Assembly (NCBI GenBank): GCA_020049775.1
Contig: JAGVLO010000011.1
Location: forward strand, 1 to 60,285
Source: Alphaproteobacteria bacterium
GTDB taxonomy: Bacteria > Pseudomonadota > Alphaproteobacteria > Rickettsiales > SXRF01
DNA: 60,285 nucleotides
Direction of reading: 5' to 3'
Each line of letters starts with the position of its first letter. Positions within the stretch are counted from its first letter, which is position 1. Under the pieces are notes generated by a model. The model did no database searches and was not told the DNA's origin. It saw only the letters and a program-made list of their open reading frames with translations. Below, one piece after another: positions 16,565 to 26,389 of this stretch. Position numbers and translations under genes: made by a program.

Positions 16565-17497
16565 ATGCGTCTTGTACTCTTATTGACTGCTGCCATTGTT
16601 TCCGTAATTGCCGGGATTATGGCGCTTCAATGGTCGAATAAGAACATGGGGCCTGCCACCCCCGCCACTACCGTTATCACCAATTCCCCTGACGTTTCCG
16701 CCACTGACGTGATTGTTGCCCGCGAGCCTATTCCGGTGGGTACGGTGATTACCGAAGATATGCTGGAACGGCAGCCATGGCCGCAGCATCTGATTCTGGA
16801 AGGTTTCATCACCGGCGACGTTAAGGATGCCGGAATCGTAGGCAAGGTTAGCAAGGCTGACATACAGGCGCGTGAACCAATTATCCAAAGCAAGATTATC
16901 GATACCGATGCGCCGGGCTTTCTGGCTGCTTCAATTACTTCCGGCTACCGCGCTGTGACCATTGGCACCGATGCCATCACCGGTGTTGCCGGATTTGTAT
17001 TCCCCGGCGACCGCGTCGATTTGTTGTTCACCCACAGCTTGCCTGAACAAATGTCAACCTCCTCGCAGGATCAGGCCATGGCAGGCGGTGCTACGGTAAC
17101 GGAAGTGCTGGCGTCCAATGTGCGCGTGTTGGCAGTCAATGTGCGTACGTCAGCTGCGGCGGCGGGCTTAGTGAGTTCCATGATGTCAGACGGTGCGCCG
17201 ACAGCTCTTACGCTTGAGGTAGCTGAAGACATGGCGCAGAAAATACGCCTTGCAGAAAAAACAGGCAGTTTGTCTGTGGTGCTGCGTTCGATTCTTGACC
17301 GTAGCGATGACAAAATGGCTGATCCATCAAGACTCAACAGCCTGACGCATGTATCGCTGGGTAGTGGCGGCAAAATGGGCGAGGCGCCAGTGCGCGTCAT
17401 TCGTGGTGTAGGTAGGGAATCTGCTGGCAATGCCTCTCCGCGCATACCGGCGGGTGGTGGGCTTGGCGGCCTTAATATCGGCAATTTGTTGCGGTAA
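16565..17497 (+). CDS. cpaB: Tad pilus assembly protein CpaB/RcpC
   Basis: CpaB (RcpC) is a periplasmic, membrane-anchored component of the Tad secretion machine that works with the secretin CpaC. The 310-residue product has an N-terminal anchor or signal (about 1-22, LVLLLTAAIVSVIAGIMAL). A SAF domain follows (about 46-110, VIVAREPIPVGTVITEDML), then the RcpC-type region SGYRAVTIGTDAITGVAGFVFPGDRVDLLFTH, which is cut here at a family-typical GxxxPGDRVDL block. The C-terminal tail is Gly/Arg-rich and probably disordered. It is the first gene of the Tad operon, and its stop overlaps the cpaC start (TAATG). Confidence 0.9.
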   Translation: MRLVLLLTAAIVSVIAGIMALQWSNKNMGPATPATTVITNSPDVSATDVIVAREPIPVGTVITEDMLERQPWPQHLILEGFITGDVKDAGIVGKVSKADIQAREPIIQSKIIDTDAPGFLAASITSGYRAVTIGTDAITGVAGFVFPGDRVDLLFTHSLPEQMSTSSQDQAMAGGATVTEVLASNVRVLAVNVRTSAAAAGLVSSMMSDGAPTALTLEVAEDMAQKIRLAEKTGSLSVVLRSILDRSDDKMADPSRLNSLTHVSLGSGGKMGEAPVRVIRGVGRESAGNASPRIPAGGGLGGLNIGNLLR

Positions 17498-19068
17498 TGA
17501 TATTGAAAAACGCGCACAACATACGTAAAAAAATAACAAAGACCTTCATGCTGGCGGCGCTGGCCTGCACCGTGTTTTCCTATCCGGCCGCAAATGCGCA
17601 GGATTCGGCCAGCTTGCTTGTACCCGTACACCGCTCGTCGCTCATCAATGTCTCGCAACCTATGTCGGAGGTTATGATTGCCGATCCAGACATAGCGGAT
17701 GTGCATGTGCATAATTCCACCAACCTTACTGTAGTCGGCAAAAGCATTGGCCGCACCAACCTGCGCGTGTTCGACAAGGAAGGCAAAGTAGAACGCGACG
17801 TTGAAATTATCGTTGGCTATGATTTGCCCGCTATCCGCAAGGCGCTGAAAAATTTCCTGCCGGATGAAAATATCGCTGTAGAAATGATCAATACTAGCAT
17901 TGCGCTGACGGGTAATATCAGCAATGCATCTAATGCCGAAAAGGCGATGAAGATTGTCAAAGATTTCGTAAGCTCCGGTTCTGCTGGCGCTGCTGGTGGT
18001 GACGCTGCTGCAGCGGGCGGCATTCTCGGCGGCGCGCAGGCAACAGCCGCAGGTGCCGGTGATGCCGCAGGCGGCGGCGCCAGTGATTCGCTCAAGGTTG
18101 TAAACATGATGCAGGTGGTTTCCGGCCAGCAAGTAATGCTGCGTGTGCGCGTGGGTGAAATCAACCGCACGGCGCTAAAGACACTCGGTGTTGACCTCAA
18201 TTATGTATCGCAGGCTTCCGGTACCGGTTTGCTTGCATTCGGCACGGGTAGCGGTCTTGCATCGCTGGTACCCGCAGGCGCCGATGATACGGCTATCAAC
18301 CCGGGCGTGTTCCTGCTTCCTGGCGGGCAGAACCCAACCAACACGCGTGGTATTCTCACGGGCCGCTGGCAGCCAAATGGACCTAATGGCAACACCACAG
18401 CAGGTTTGTTGAAAGCACTTGAAAATGACGGGCTGTTCAAGGTGCTTGCCGAACCGAATCTTGTCGCCGTATCTGGCGAGGAAGCGGAATTCCTTGCCGG
18501 TGGCGAAATCCCGATTCCCGTTGTGCAGGGTACAGGTACAACCAACGTGACTATTGAATATAAGCCTTTCGGTGTGGCGGTAAAATTCACACCGTATGTA
18601 CTCAGCGAAAACCGCATACGCATGGCCGTGCAGCCGGAAGTATCCGAAGTATCCACCGACAATGCACTGGTGGTCAGCGGCTTTTCCGTACCCAGCATCA
18701 ATACCCGTCGCGCGCGCACCACGGTTGAATTGGCGCCGGGCGAAAGCTTTATGATCGCTGGCCTGATTAAAGACCAGATGCGTGCGACCATCGACCAGCT
18801 TCCCGGTGTGAAAGAGTTGCCGGTACTGGGCGCGTTGTTCCGCAGCACCGAGTTCCAGCGCAATGAAACAGAGCTGGTTATTGCAGTGACCCCGTATATA
18901 GTTGACCCCCTCAAAAATTCTGATGTCAAGCTGCCGACCGACAATTTGCGTCCGGCCAGCCAGATGGATATGTTCTTCTTTGGTGTGCTGGGCGGCTGGT
19001 CTGGCCGTTCGTCACCGCATGCAAAACCCCCGGGCTTGGAAGGCCCAGTCGGATTTATGGTAGATTGA
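17497..19068 (+). CDS. cpaC: Tad pilus secretin CpaC/RcpA
   Basis: CpaC is the outer-membrane secretin through which the Tad pilus passes. The 523-residue protein has a signal peptide (about 1-34, ending PAANA). The BON/N-domain region is about 45-155 (EVMIADPDIADVHVHNSTNLTVVGKSIGRTN, a family block). A C-terminal secretin domain follows, with ALENDGLFKVLAEPNLVAVSGEEAEFLAGGE and LAPGESFMIAGLIKDQ as hallmarks. Between the N-domains and the secretin is a Gly/Ala-rich insert (about 158-199) that looks like a flexible linker. It is coupled to cpaB by a TAATG overlap and is followed 1 bp later by cpaD. Confidence 0.95.
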   Translation: MILKNAHNIRKKITKTFMLAALACTVFSYPAANAQDSASLLVPVHRSSLINVSQPMSEVMIADPDIADVHVHNSTNLTVVGKSIGRTNLRVFDKEGKVERDVEIIVGYDLPAIRKALKNFLPDENIAVEMINTSIALTGNISNASNAEKAMKIVKDFVSSGSAGAAGGDAAAAGGILGGAQATAAGAGDAAGGGASDSLKVVNMMQVVSGQQVMLRVRVGEINRTALKTLGVDLNYVSQASGTGLLAFGTGSGLASLVPAGADDTAINPGVFLLPGGQNPTNTRGILTGRWQPNGPNGNTTAGLLKALENDGLFKVLAEPNLVAVSGEEAEFLAGGEIPIPVVQGTGTTNVTIEYKPFGVAVKFTPYVLSENRIRMAVQPEVSEVSTDNALVVSGFSVPSINTRRARTTVELAPGESFMIAGLIKDQMRATIDQLPGVKELPVLGALFRSTEFQRNETELVIAVTPYIVDPLKNSDVKLPTDNLRPASQMDMFFFGVLGGWSGRSSPHAKPPGLEGPVGFMVD

Positions 19069-19069
19069 C

Positions 19070-19672
19070 ATGATGAGCGCACACAAAATATTTGGCCTTG
19101 CTTTTAGCGCGTTGCTACTTTCTTCATGCACGCATTACGCAGTGCCGCCAACGGCGTATTACAATCGCGGTGATCCGGAAAACCTGATGGAGGTGAACGC
19201 TGAAATCATTACTATCAGTCTGACATCGCAGGCGTCGCTCAAGGACCTTGCCCATACTATAAAAGATGACCTGCCAACGCGTGCGGACCTTCATTGCTCG
19301 GTAAGCGACCCGCTTTGCGCCGGTGCTAAAAAGACACTGGAGCAGCATGGCGTTGAAGCGCGCTATGCAAAAGGCAATGGCTCGGTAGATCTGGTATATG
19401 AGCGTATCAGCGCGCGCGACTGCGAACACCGTTATATCAATAACTCAATCAACCCGTATAACCTGCCGCCGCCAACCTTTGGCTGTTCGGTCACCAGCAA
19501 CACAGTACAGATGGTTACTGACAAGCGTCAGTTCACCGATCCCAGCCTGACCGATGTGCCGGATGCGCAGAAGGCAGTGCAGGTATATGGTAAATACCAG
19601 AACCCACCGGCAGAGGATGCAGGTGACTCCGGCAATGACAGCTTGCTACAATCTGTATCAACAGGCCAGTAG
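19070..19672 (+). CDS. cpaD: Tad pilus lipoprotein CpaD
   Basis: CpaD is a periplasmic lipoprotein of the Tad apparatus, thought to support the secretin. The 200-residue precursor has a lipoprotein signal with lipobox LLSS-C (Cys20). The conserved C-terminal motif PPPTFGCSVTSNTVQMVTDK corresponds to the usual FGCA..NxAxMVxDP of CpaD proteins. The protein is otherwise divergent and has a polar Asn/Asp/Ser tail. A second ATG three bases on is an alternative start. Its position between cpaC and cpaE confirms the identity. Confidence 0.85.
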   Translation: MMSAHKIFGLAFSALLLSSCTHYAVPPTAYYNRGDPENLMEVNAEIITISLTSQASLKDLAHTIKDDLPTRADLHCSVSDPLCAGAKKTLEQHGVEARYAKGNGSVDLVYERISARDCEHRYINNSINPYNLPPPTFGCSVTSNTVQMVTDKRQFTDPSLTDVPDAQKAVQVYGKYQNPPAEDAGDSGNDSLLQSVSTGQ

Positions 19673-19677
19673 CCAAT

Positions 19678-20907
19678 ATGAGCAATACAAGTCCGCTGAT
19701 AGTCATATGCTTTGATTCAGAACAAACCTACGCGGTAGCTTTGGGTGATCTCGCACGCTCTGTCGGATTTCCTGACGCTCAGGTTATCTCGGGGCCGGTG
19801 AGTGCCGCCATTGCCGCGATGAATGCACGTAGCGTGCCTCCGGAATACATGATTATCGATATCGCCTCGCGCGGTAGCGACGTGTTGCGCGATATTGATG
19901 CGCTGGCCGAACATTGCGAGCCAACGTTGCGCGTGGTGGTGATTGGTTCGGTCAATGACATCAGCTTTTACCGTGAAGTCAAAAACCGCGGCATCCTCGA
20001 ATATTTCAACCGTCCGGCGCAGGCGTCCGATATACGCACGGCGCTCATACAATCTTCCATGGGTGCGGGCAGTGGCGGGCGTGGTACGGTGATTGCGTGC
20101 ATGAGCGCAGCCTCCGGCGACGGCGCCAGCACCGTGGCCGTCAATCTTGCTTACTGCCTTGCAACACAATTCCGCCAGCCGACCGTGCTGGTGGATATGG
20201 ATTACCAGTTCGGCCTTGTGGCCGGCAGTCTTGATGTCACGGCATCGTTCGGCATCCATGAATTGTTCGATAATCCCGACCGCGGGCTGGACGTGGCACT
20301 GGTAGATAAAATGCTGGTGAAGTATGGAGCGTATCTCAATATTATTGCCTCTCCGGGTGAGCTGCGTATGCTGCCCGCCATCCGTGCCGAGCATGTCAGC
20401 GAGCTGATTCGCGTGTTGCGCTCGCGTTTCACTTTCGTAGTACTTGATGTTCCGCATGTGTGGACACCGTGGACAGCGGCGGCACTTACCTATGCCGACC
20501 ACCGCATGATGGTGGCGCAGCTCTGGCTGCGTTCACTTACCCATGCTTCGCGCCTGCTTAAAGCATGGCAATCAATTGGCATTAGCGCAGAAACGGTTTC
20601 GCTGGTTGTCAACCGCAGCGGTGCCAAGTTCAAGGAAGCTATTACCGCCGAGGACTTCGAGCGTATCTGCCACCACCCGATAGAAGCGCATGTCGGCAAC
20701 GACATCAAGGCAGTAGCGCAGGCGGAAACGCAGGGTAAAACGATATTTGAGACGGGGCAGGGTACGATGATACAAAAGCAGGTGCAGGATATTGCTCGAT
20801 CGTTAGCGTCGCGCTACCAGTCGGGTCTCTCGCCTGCTGATGCTCCTACGGAAGCAGCTGCCAGCAGTAGCAAGAAGGGCCTGAAAGGGCTGTTTGATAA
20901 AAGATAG
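19678..20907 (+). CDS. cpaE: Tad pilus assembly/localisation protein CpaE (TadZ)
   Basis: CpaE/TadZ is a ParA/MinD-superfamily protein that places the Tad machine in the cell. The 409-residue product has an N-terminal receiver-like domain (about 1-125, with EYMIIDIASRGSD and LRVVVIGSVNDI). A P-loop domain of about 240 residues follows. Its Walker A region reads MSAASGDGASTVAVNLAY (about 142-159) where ParA proteins have KGGVGKT, so both usual lysines are missing. The VLVDMDYQFG Walker A'-like block is kept. Loss of the lysines also occurs in some TadZ proteins. The C-terminal tail is Ser/Lys-rich. It follows cpaD by 5 bp. Confidence 0.88.
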   Translation: MSNTSPLIVICFDSEQTYAVALGDLARSVGFPDAQVISGPVSAAIAAMNARSVPPEYMIIDIASRGSDVLRDIDALAEHCEPTLRVVVIGSVNDISFYREVKNRGILEYFNRPAQASDIRTALIQSSMGAGSGGRGTVIACMSAASGDGASTVAVNLAYCLATQFRQPTVLVDMDYQFGLVAGSLDVTASFGIHELFDNPDRGLDVALVDKMLVKYGAYLNIIASPGELRMLPAIRAEHVSELIRVLRSRFTFVVLDVPHVWTPWTAAALTYADHRMMVAQLWLRSLTHASRLLKAWQSIGISAETVSLVVNRSGAKFKEAITAEDFERICHHPIEAHVGNDIKAVAQAETQGKTIFETGQGTMIQKQVQDIARSLASRYQSGLSPADAPTEAAASSSKKGLKGLFDKR

Positions 20908-20919
20908 AGTTTGAAAAAT

Positions 20920-22362
20920 ATGTTCGGCAAAAAGTCAACCACAGGTGAAATTCCGGCAGCAGCTTCAATGCAGCAGCAGGCGATGGTGTCTGTTGCGGGT
21001 GCTGCACCGCGTCAGGACATATTCTCTGCGAAAGACAGTATGCTTGCCAAGCGTGGTAAGGTGGAGTTGTTCTTTAATGATGCCAAGCTGCAAACGAAAG
21101 AATTCCTGCAAGCGAAGCTGCAACTCGGTGTTGCGCTGGTGGGCCGCGTTGATTTCGGATCGCTCGAAGGCCTGCCGGACGAAGTAAAACGTACCCGTAT
21201 CCGCGACGCGTGCGAGCGCTTGATAGCGCAGGAAATACGCATTCCGCTGACGGCTGCGCAGATAAACCTGCTCAAAGATCAGGCGGTCAACGACTTGCTT
21301 GGCTTTGGCCCGCTGGAAGTGCTGATGGGCAATCAGGAAATCTCGGATATCATGATAAACGGTTACCAGCAGGTGTTCGTGGAAACCAAGGGTAAAATCC
21401 TGTTGACCGACATTGTGTTCACCAGCGAAAAACACCTACTCAATATTGTCCAGAAAATCGTATCTATCGTTGGCCGCCGCATCGATGAATCCAGCCCGAT
21501 GGTGGATGCGCGCATGCCGGACGGTTCGCGCTTCAATGCCATCATTCCGCCGTTGGCGCTTGATGGCTGCCTTGTGTCTATCCGCAAGTTCCGCAAGCAG
21601 AAATTTGGCCTGCGGGATTACGTGCGCGTTGGCTCGATGAGCGAGGCCATGGCTACATTCCTTGAGATTTGCGGCTATATCCGCCTAAATATCATTGTAT
21701 CGGGCGGTACAGGCTCGGGTAAGACCACGCTGCTTAATGCGCTGTCCGGCAATATTGATCATGGCGAGCGCGTAATTACCATTGAGGACGCGGCAGAATT
21801 ACAGTTGCAACAGCCACATGTACTGCGCATGGAAACCCGCCCGCCCAATATGGAAGGCATCGGTGAAGTCACGCAGCGTCAACTGGTAAAAAACGCGCTG
21901 CGTATGCGCCCTGACCGCATCATCATCGGTGAAATACGCGGTGAAGAAGTAATAGATGTGCTTTCCGCCATGAATACTGGCCATGACGGTTCTATGGCCA
22001 CCATCCATGCCAATACTCCGCGTGACGCGCTCAGCCGTATTGAAAACCTCGTGGGCATGTCGGCTGTACAGTTGTCACTTTCTTCCTTACGCACGCAGAT
22101 TGCCAGCGCCGTGCATCTGGTGGTGCAGGTGGCGCGCCAACGCGACGGCAAGCGGCGTATTGTTCAGATTGACGAAGTCAGCGGCCTGCAGGGAGACAGC
22201 CTGATAACCCAAACTCTTTATGGCTTTAAGCCCGAAGGCATGGGTGACGACGGCGTACTCAAAGGCAGTTATTATTGTACGGGAGCAACCCCGCGTTTTG
22301 TAGCGCAGGCCTCATATTTTGGTAAGGAAGAAGAGATGCTGGCATCCCTTAAGGCAACGTAA
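20920..22362 (+). CDS. cpaF: Tad pilus ATPase CpaF (TadA)
   Basis: CpaF/TadA is the hexameric secretion ATPase that drives Tad pilus extension. The product has 480 residues from the ATG at 20920; an in-frame TTG at 20911 is less likely. The Walker A motif [14 protein letters not shown] is at about 262-275. The Asp box and Walker B region [19 protein letters not shown] and the His box [16 protein letters not shown] follow, all complete. The N-terminal CpaF region includes [22 protein letters not shown]. It is a canonical, intact ATPase. It begins shortly after cpaE and leads into tadB. Confidence 0.96.
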   Translation: MFGKKSTTGEIPAAASMQQQAMVSVAGAAPRQDIFSAKDSMLAKRGKVELFFNDAKLQTKEFLQAKLQLGVALVGRVDFGSLEGLPDEVKRTRIRDACERLIAQEIRIPLTAAQINLLKDQAVNDLLGFGPLEVLMGNQEISDIMINGYQQVFVETKGKILLTDIVFTSEKHLLNIVQKIVSIVGRRIDESSPMVDARMPDGSRFNAIIPPLALDGCLVSIRKFRKQKFGLRDYVRVGSMSEAMATFLEICGYIRLNIIVSGGTGSGKTTLLNALSGNIDHGERVITIEDAAELQLQQPHVLRMETRPPNMEGIGEVTQRQLVKNALRMRPDRIIIGEIRGEEVIDVLSAMNTGHDGSMATIHANTPRDALSRIENLVGMSAVQLSLSSLRTQIASAVHLVVQVARQRDGKRRIVQIDEVSGLQGDSLITQTLYGFKPEGMGDDGVLKGSYYCTGATPRFVAQASYFGKEEEMLASLKAT

Positions 22363-22375
22363 GGAGGGTCAGCGC

Positions 22376-23347
22376 ATGGAACCAGTTGTCATTGCCATTC
22401 TGGTCAGCGCCGCGGTGTTTTGCGTCATATTGGCGCTGATTCCTAAAAAGGTGATGAATAAATCAACGGATTACACCAAACAGATGTTACAGGCGCTTGA
22501 GGGTGACGCCACGCTCGTCGCGGCGCCGGCCGCTGCCGGTGATTCTTCCATTCTGAAGGGCGGCAGCCTTACCAGCACGCTTGTTACGCGCGCGTTCTTT
22601 GCGCTTCCGGGCGCAAAACGCCTGTACCCGCTGATGATGAAGGCGGGCATAGGCGATCAGGTGGAGCGTTTTTTTATTGTGCAATTGGCGGTATTCGCGC
22701 TGTTTATGTTCATGTTCAGGGCGCATGGCATTGTCGGCATTATTCTTTCGCTCATGCTTGCTTATATCATTGCCATATGGCGCGTGAAGCGCCGCATCAA
22801 CGCGCGCAATATGGCGTTCCTTGCCGCGTTTCCTGATGCGCTGGACATGATTGTGCGCAGCGTGCGTTCCGGTTATCCGCTCAGCGGTTCCATACGTATG
22901 GTGGCTGAAAACACGCAAGCACCCGTTAGCACCGAGTTCAAGCAGGTAGCGGATGAAACCTCCTACGGCAGCAACCTGATAGAGGCCCTGATGCGCATGA
23001 CGCAGCGAATCGATGAGCCGGATGTGCGCTTTTTCGTGGTCATGCTTACCGTGCAGCAGGATGTAGGCGGTAATTTGTCGGAAAGTCTCAGCAATCTTTC
23101 AGGCATTCTTCGTAAACGCCGCCACCTGCGCATGAAAATCAAGGCGATGACCTCAGAAGGCCGCGCTACTGCCTATGTTCTCGGCTCTATGCCGCTTGTA
23201 ACTTTCGGCCTGATTTATGCCGTGCGCCCCGACCACCTTGCGCCGCTGTTTAATACGGATACCGGAAATATGATGTTTGCCGCTGCACTTGGCATCCTTG
23301 CGCTTGGCGCAACGATTACCTGGCGCATGGTGCATCCGGAGGTATAG
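22376..23347 (+). CDS. tadB: Tad inner-membrane platform protein TadB
   Basis: TadB is one of two GspF-like inner-membrane proteins on which CpaF acts. The 323-residue product starts at the ATG at 22376, 8 nt after a perfect AAGGAGG (22361-22367). An N-terminal helix (VVIAILVSAAVFCVILALIP) comes first, then a paired span near residues 97-135. The T2SSF domain follows (FPDALDMIVRSVRSGYPLSGSI and VRFFVVMLTVQQDVGGNLSE, shown separately), then C-terminal helices. The AAGGAGG overlaps the cpaF stop codon, so translation is closely linked. tadC begins 4 bp after its stop. Confidence 0.93.
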   Translation: MEPVVIAILVSAAVFCVILALIPKKVMNKSTDYTKQMLQALEGDATLVAAPAAAGDSSILKGGSLTSTLVTRAFFALPGAKRLYPLMMKAGIGDQVERFFIVQLAVFALFMFMFRAHGIVGIILSLMLAYIIAIWRVKRRINARNMAFLAAFPDALDMIVRSVRSGYPLSGSIRMVAENTQAPVSTEFKQVADETSYGSNLIEALMRMTQRIDEPDVRFFVVMLTVQQDVGGNLSESLSNLSGILRKRRHLRMKIKAMTSEGRATAYVLGSMPLVTFGLIYAVRPDHLAPLFNTDTGNMMFAAALGILALGATITWRMVHPEV

Positions 23348-23351
23348 CGCA

Positions 23352-24371
23352 ATGTCCACGGAATATCTTGTATATGCCATTCTCAGTATTGGGTTTTTCA
23401 CGGGCTACATGGCGCTGGTCAATTTGTTCCGCTCCGACCAGTTTCGCAAGCGCGTCAAGACGGTTGCCGGTGGTGTGCTGGAAAGTGAAAGCGACGGTTC
23501 TGCCGACGGCTTTGCTGATTTTTGTGATAAGTTGGCCAGCCGCTTTCCCATGCCGGAAGACAAGCGTAAAAAGCTCTCCCAGCAGCTTGCCTATGCGGGC
23601 ATACAGACGCCCCATGCCATAAGTTACATCATTTTCTACAATCGTATAATCCAGCCGGTATTGCTGGCAGTGGCCCTGTATTTGTGGTTTCGGATATTTA
23701 CCGTAGCGGACTTAAGCAATTTTGGGAAAATACAGAATATTTTTATTTCTGTAATGCTGTATATCGCGGCGCGCTCGGGCGTGGACATGTATATCAAGCG
23801 CCGCCGCAAGCAACGCCAACGTATATTGTTGCGCTATTTCCCTGAGGTGCTGGACCTGCTGCTGGTATGTATCGAATCAGGCCTTGGTCTTGACGCGGCA
23901 CTGGCGCGTGCCAGCCGTGAGCTGGACGTGATGCATCCGGTGATTGTGGCCGAACTGGACCGTACACGCTTGGAACTCACCCTGCTTTCCGACCGCGTGC
24001 AGGCGCTGCAAAATCTCGCCGACCGCACCGAAATCGTGGCCTTCAAGGCCTTGGTCGCTGCCCTTATCCAGACGGAACGCTTCGGCACAAGCTTAGTGGA
24101 CACATTGCGCGTACTGGCGGAAGATCAACGTGTTACCCGCCTGCTGGAGACGGAAAACCGCGTGGCACGCATTCCGGCGCTTATTACCATCCCGCTTATT
24201 CTTTGCATTCTGCCCTCATTCATGATTATTCTGGTGGGGCCGCCTCTGATTTCGGTGATTGACGGCGGGGGGCTGCAACTCAACGCACCATCTCCGCAGG
24301 AAAGGGCGAAAGCCGCAGCCGAAAAACGCAAGAAAGCGGCAGAGGAAGCCAAAAAGAAATCATCAGAATAA
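23352..24371 (+). CDS. tadC: Tad inner-membrane platform protein TadC
   Basis: TadC is the second GspF-like platform subunit of the Tad apparatus and partners TadB. The 339-residue product (ATG at 23352) has an N-terminal helix and a pair of spans around residues 96-145. The T2SSF domain carries LRYFPEVLDLLLVCIESGLG and ALIQTERFGTSLVDTLRVLAED, and a C-terminal hydrophobic hairpin follows (IPLILCILPSFMIILVGPPL). The last 30 residues are a Lys/Ala/Glu-rich charged helix. It is the last Tad gene here. No flp pilin, prepilin peptidase (cpaA/tadV), tadD or tadE/F/G lies next to it. Confidence 0.92.
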   Translation: MSTEYLVYAILSIGFFTGYMALVNLFRSDQFRKRVKTVAGGVLESESDGSADGFADFCDKLASRFPMPEDKRKKLSQQLAYAGIQTPHAISYIIFYNRIIQPVLLAVALYLWFRIFTVADLSNFGKIQNIFISVMLYIAARSGVDMYIKRRRKQRQRILLRYFPEVLDLLLVCIESGLGLDAALARASRELDVMHPVIVAELDRTRLELTLLSDRVQALQNLADRTEIVAFKALVAALIQTERFGTSLVDTLRVLAEDQRVTRLLETENRVARIPALITIPLILCILPSFMIILVGPPLISVIDGGGLQLNAPSPQERAKAAAEKRKKAAEEAKKKSSE

Positions 24372-24377
24372 TGGATT

Positions 24378-26384
24378 ATGGATAAGCCTTTTAAACTGGT
24401 GTCGGATTTCAAACCGGCAGGTGACCAGCCTACTGCTATCGCTACACTGATAGATGGCCTTAACAGGAAGGAGCAGGAGCAGGTGCTGCTGGGAGTTACC
24501 GGCTCGGGCAAGACTTTTACCATGGCCCATGTCATTAACACGCTGCAGCGGCCCGCCCTGATTATGGCGCATAACAAGACGCTGGCCGCCCAGCTTTATA
24601 GCGAAATGAAAAGTTTTTTCCCCGATAATGCAGTGGAATATTTTGTTTCTTATTATGACTATTATCAGCCTGAGGCTTATGTCGCCAAAAGCGATACCTA
24701 TATCGAAAAAGACTCCTCCATTAACGAGCAGATAGACCGTATGCGCCATTCGGCCACCCGTTCGCTCCTCGAGCGGCGCGACGTGATTGTGGTGGCCTCG
24801 GTATCGTGTATTTACGGCATCGGTTCGGTCGATACCTATTCCAAGATGGTGCTGCGGTTGCATAGCGGCCAGACCATCCCCCAGAAGGACATCATCAAGT
24901 CGCTGGTCGAGCTGCAATACAAGCGCAACGACATGGATTTTGCCCGTGGTACGTTCCGTGTCCGCGGCGACAATATCGACCTCTTCCCCGCACACTTCGA
25001 GGATGCGGCATGGCGCATCAGCTTCTTTGGTGATGAAATAGAATCTATCAGTGAATTCGACCCGTTAACAGGCGAACGTAAAGTAAAACTTCAAGATATG
25101 GATGTGTATGCGAACAGCCATTATGTCACCCCGCGCCCCACTCTCGAGAAGGCCATCGGCCAGATAAAAGAAGAGCTGAAGCACCAGCTCGCACTGCTGC
25201 AGAAAAACAACAAACTGGTGGAGGCGCAGCGGCTGGAGCAACGCACCGTTTTTGACCTCGAGATGCTGGTCGAAACAGGCGTGTGCAAGGGCATCGAAAA
25301 CTATTCCCGCTTTTTGTCTGGAACGCTGCCCGGCCAGCCGCCGCCGACTTTGTTCCAGTACCTGCCCAAGGACGCGCTTTTATTCGTAGATGAAAGCCAT
25401 GTAACCGTGCCGCAAGTAGGCGGCATGTATAATGGCGACCGCTCGCGCAAATCGGTGCTGGTGGAATATGGCTTCCGCCTGCCGTCATGCCTTGATAACC
25501 GGCCATTGAAATTCGAGGAATGGGACACAACACGCCCGCAGAGCATTTTTGTGTCTGCCACCCCCGGCAAATGGGAGATGGAGCGCACCAAGGGCGTGTT
25601 TGCCGAGCAGGTTATCCGCCCCACCGGCCTGATTGACCCGCCTTGTGAGATAAAGCCTGTTGCCATGCAGGTGGACGACCTGCTGGCCGAATGCCATGCA
25701 CAGGTAAAGCAGGAGCAGCGCGTGCTAGTCACCACCCTTACCAAGCGCATGGCCGAGGAACTGACCGATTATATGAACGATGCGGGCATCGCTGTGCGTT
25801 ACCTGCATTCCGACGTAGAGACGCTCGAGCGCATTGAGATTATCCGCGACCTGCGGCTGGGTAAGTTTGACGTGCTTATCGGCGTTAATTTGCTGCGTGA
25901 GGGGTTAGACATTCCCGAATGCGGGTTGGTGGCTATTCTCGATGCTGACAAGGAGGGTTTCCTGCGTTCTGCAACCTCGCTGATACAGACCATTGGGCGC
26001 GCTGCGCGCAATATCAACAGCAAGGTGATTCTATATGCCGACCGCATCACCGACTCGATGAAAAAGGCGCTGGATGAGACCGACCGCAGGCGCACCAAGC
26101 AGGAAGCGTATAATAAGCAGCACGGCATTACACCCACCAGCATCAAGAAGAAAATCGGCGAAATTATCGAATCGGTTTATGAGCATGACCACTATACGGT
26201 GGATACCAAACTCAAGAAATATGATGTCAATCCGGAAGGCAAAGACAAGGATAAATACCTGCTGGCGCTACGCCAGAAGATGCTAGAAGCAGCCGCCGAC
26301 CTTGAGTTTGAGGAAGCAGCCCGCCTGCGCAACATGATAACCAGGATGGAAGAGCCGCAACCGAAAAAGAAGGCAAAGCGTTAG
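24378..26384 (+). CDS. uvrB: UvrABC excision nuclease subunit B
   Basis: UvrB is the damage-verifying helicase of nucleotide excision repair; it is loaded by UvrA and then binds UvrC. The 668-residue length is normal. Walker [11 protein letters not shown] is at about 39-48. The beta-hairpin region that probes DNA lies in [20 protein letters not shown]. Helicase motifs include [13 protein letters not shown] and QTIGRAARN. The C-terminal UVR motif is about 628-655 ([19 protein letters not shown]). It follows tadC by 6 bp and may be co-transcribed with the Tad genes by accident of position. It is intact. Confidence 0.97.
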   Translation: MDKPFKLVSDFKPAGDQPTAIATLIDGLNRKEQEQVLLGVTGSGKTFTMAHVINTLQRPALIMAHNKTLAAQLYSEMKSFFPDNAVEYFVSYYDYYQPEAYVAKSDTYIEKDSSINEQIDRMRHSATRSLLERRDVIVVASVSCIYGIGSVDTYSKMVLRLHSGQTIPQKDIIKSLVELQYKRNDMDFARGTFRVRGDNIDLFPAHFEDAAWRISFFGDEIESISEFDPLTGERKVKLQDMDVYANSHYVTPRPTLEKAIGQIKEELKHQLALLQKNNKLVEAQRLEQRTVFDLEMLVETGVCKGIENYSRFLSGTLPGQPPPTLFQYLPKDALLFVDESHVTVPQVGGMYNGDRSRKSVLVEYGFRLPSCLDNRPLKFEEWDTTRPQSIFVSATPGKWEMERTKGVFAEQVIRPTGLIDPPCEIKPVAMQVDDLLAECHAQVKQEQRVLVTTLTKRMAEELTDYMNDAGIAVRYLHSDVETLERIEIIRDLRLGKFDVLIGVNLLREGLDIPECGLVAILDADKEGFLRSATSLIQTIGRAARNINSKVILYADRITDSMKKALDETDRRRTKQEAYNKQHGITPTSIKKKIGEIIESVYEHDHYTVDTKLKKYDVNPEGKDKDKYLLALRQKMLEAAADLEFEEAARLRNMITRMEEPQPKKKAKR

Positions 26385-26389
26385 AGGTT

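Noticed and set aside
17071-18132. Long minus-strand open frame opposite cpaB and cpaC
   Set aside because: It lies antisense to two clear Tad genes, is His/Arg/Cys-rich with no domain, and results from the codon bias of the real strand.
18201-19082. Minus-strand open frame opposite the secretin domain of cpaC
   Set aside because: A Ser/Pro/Thr-rich shadow of a conserved gene.
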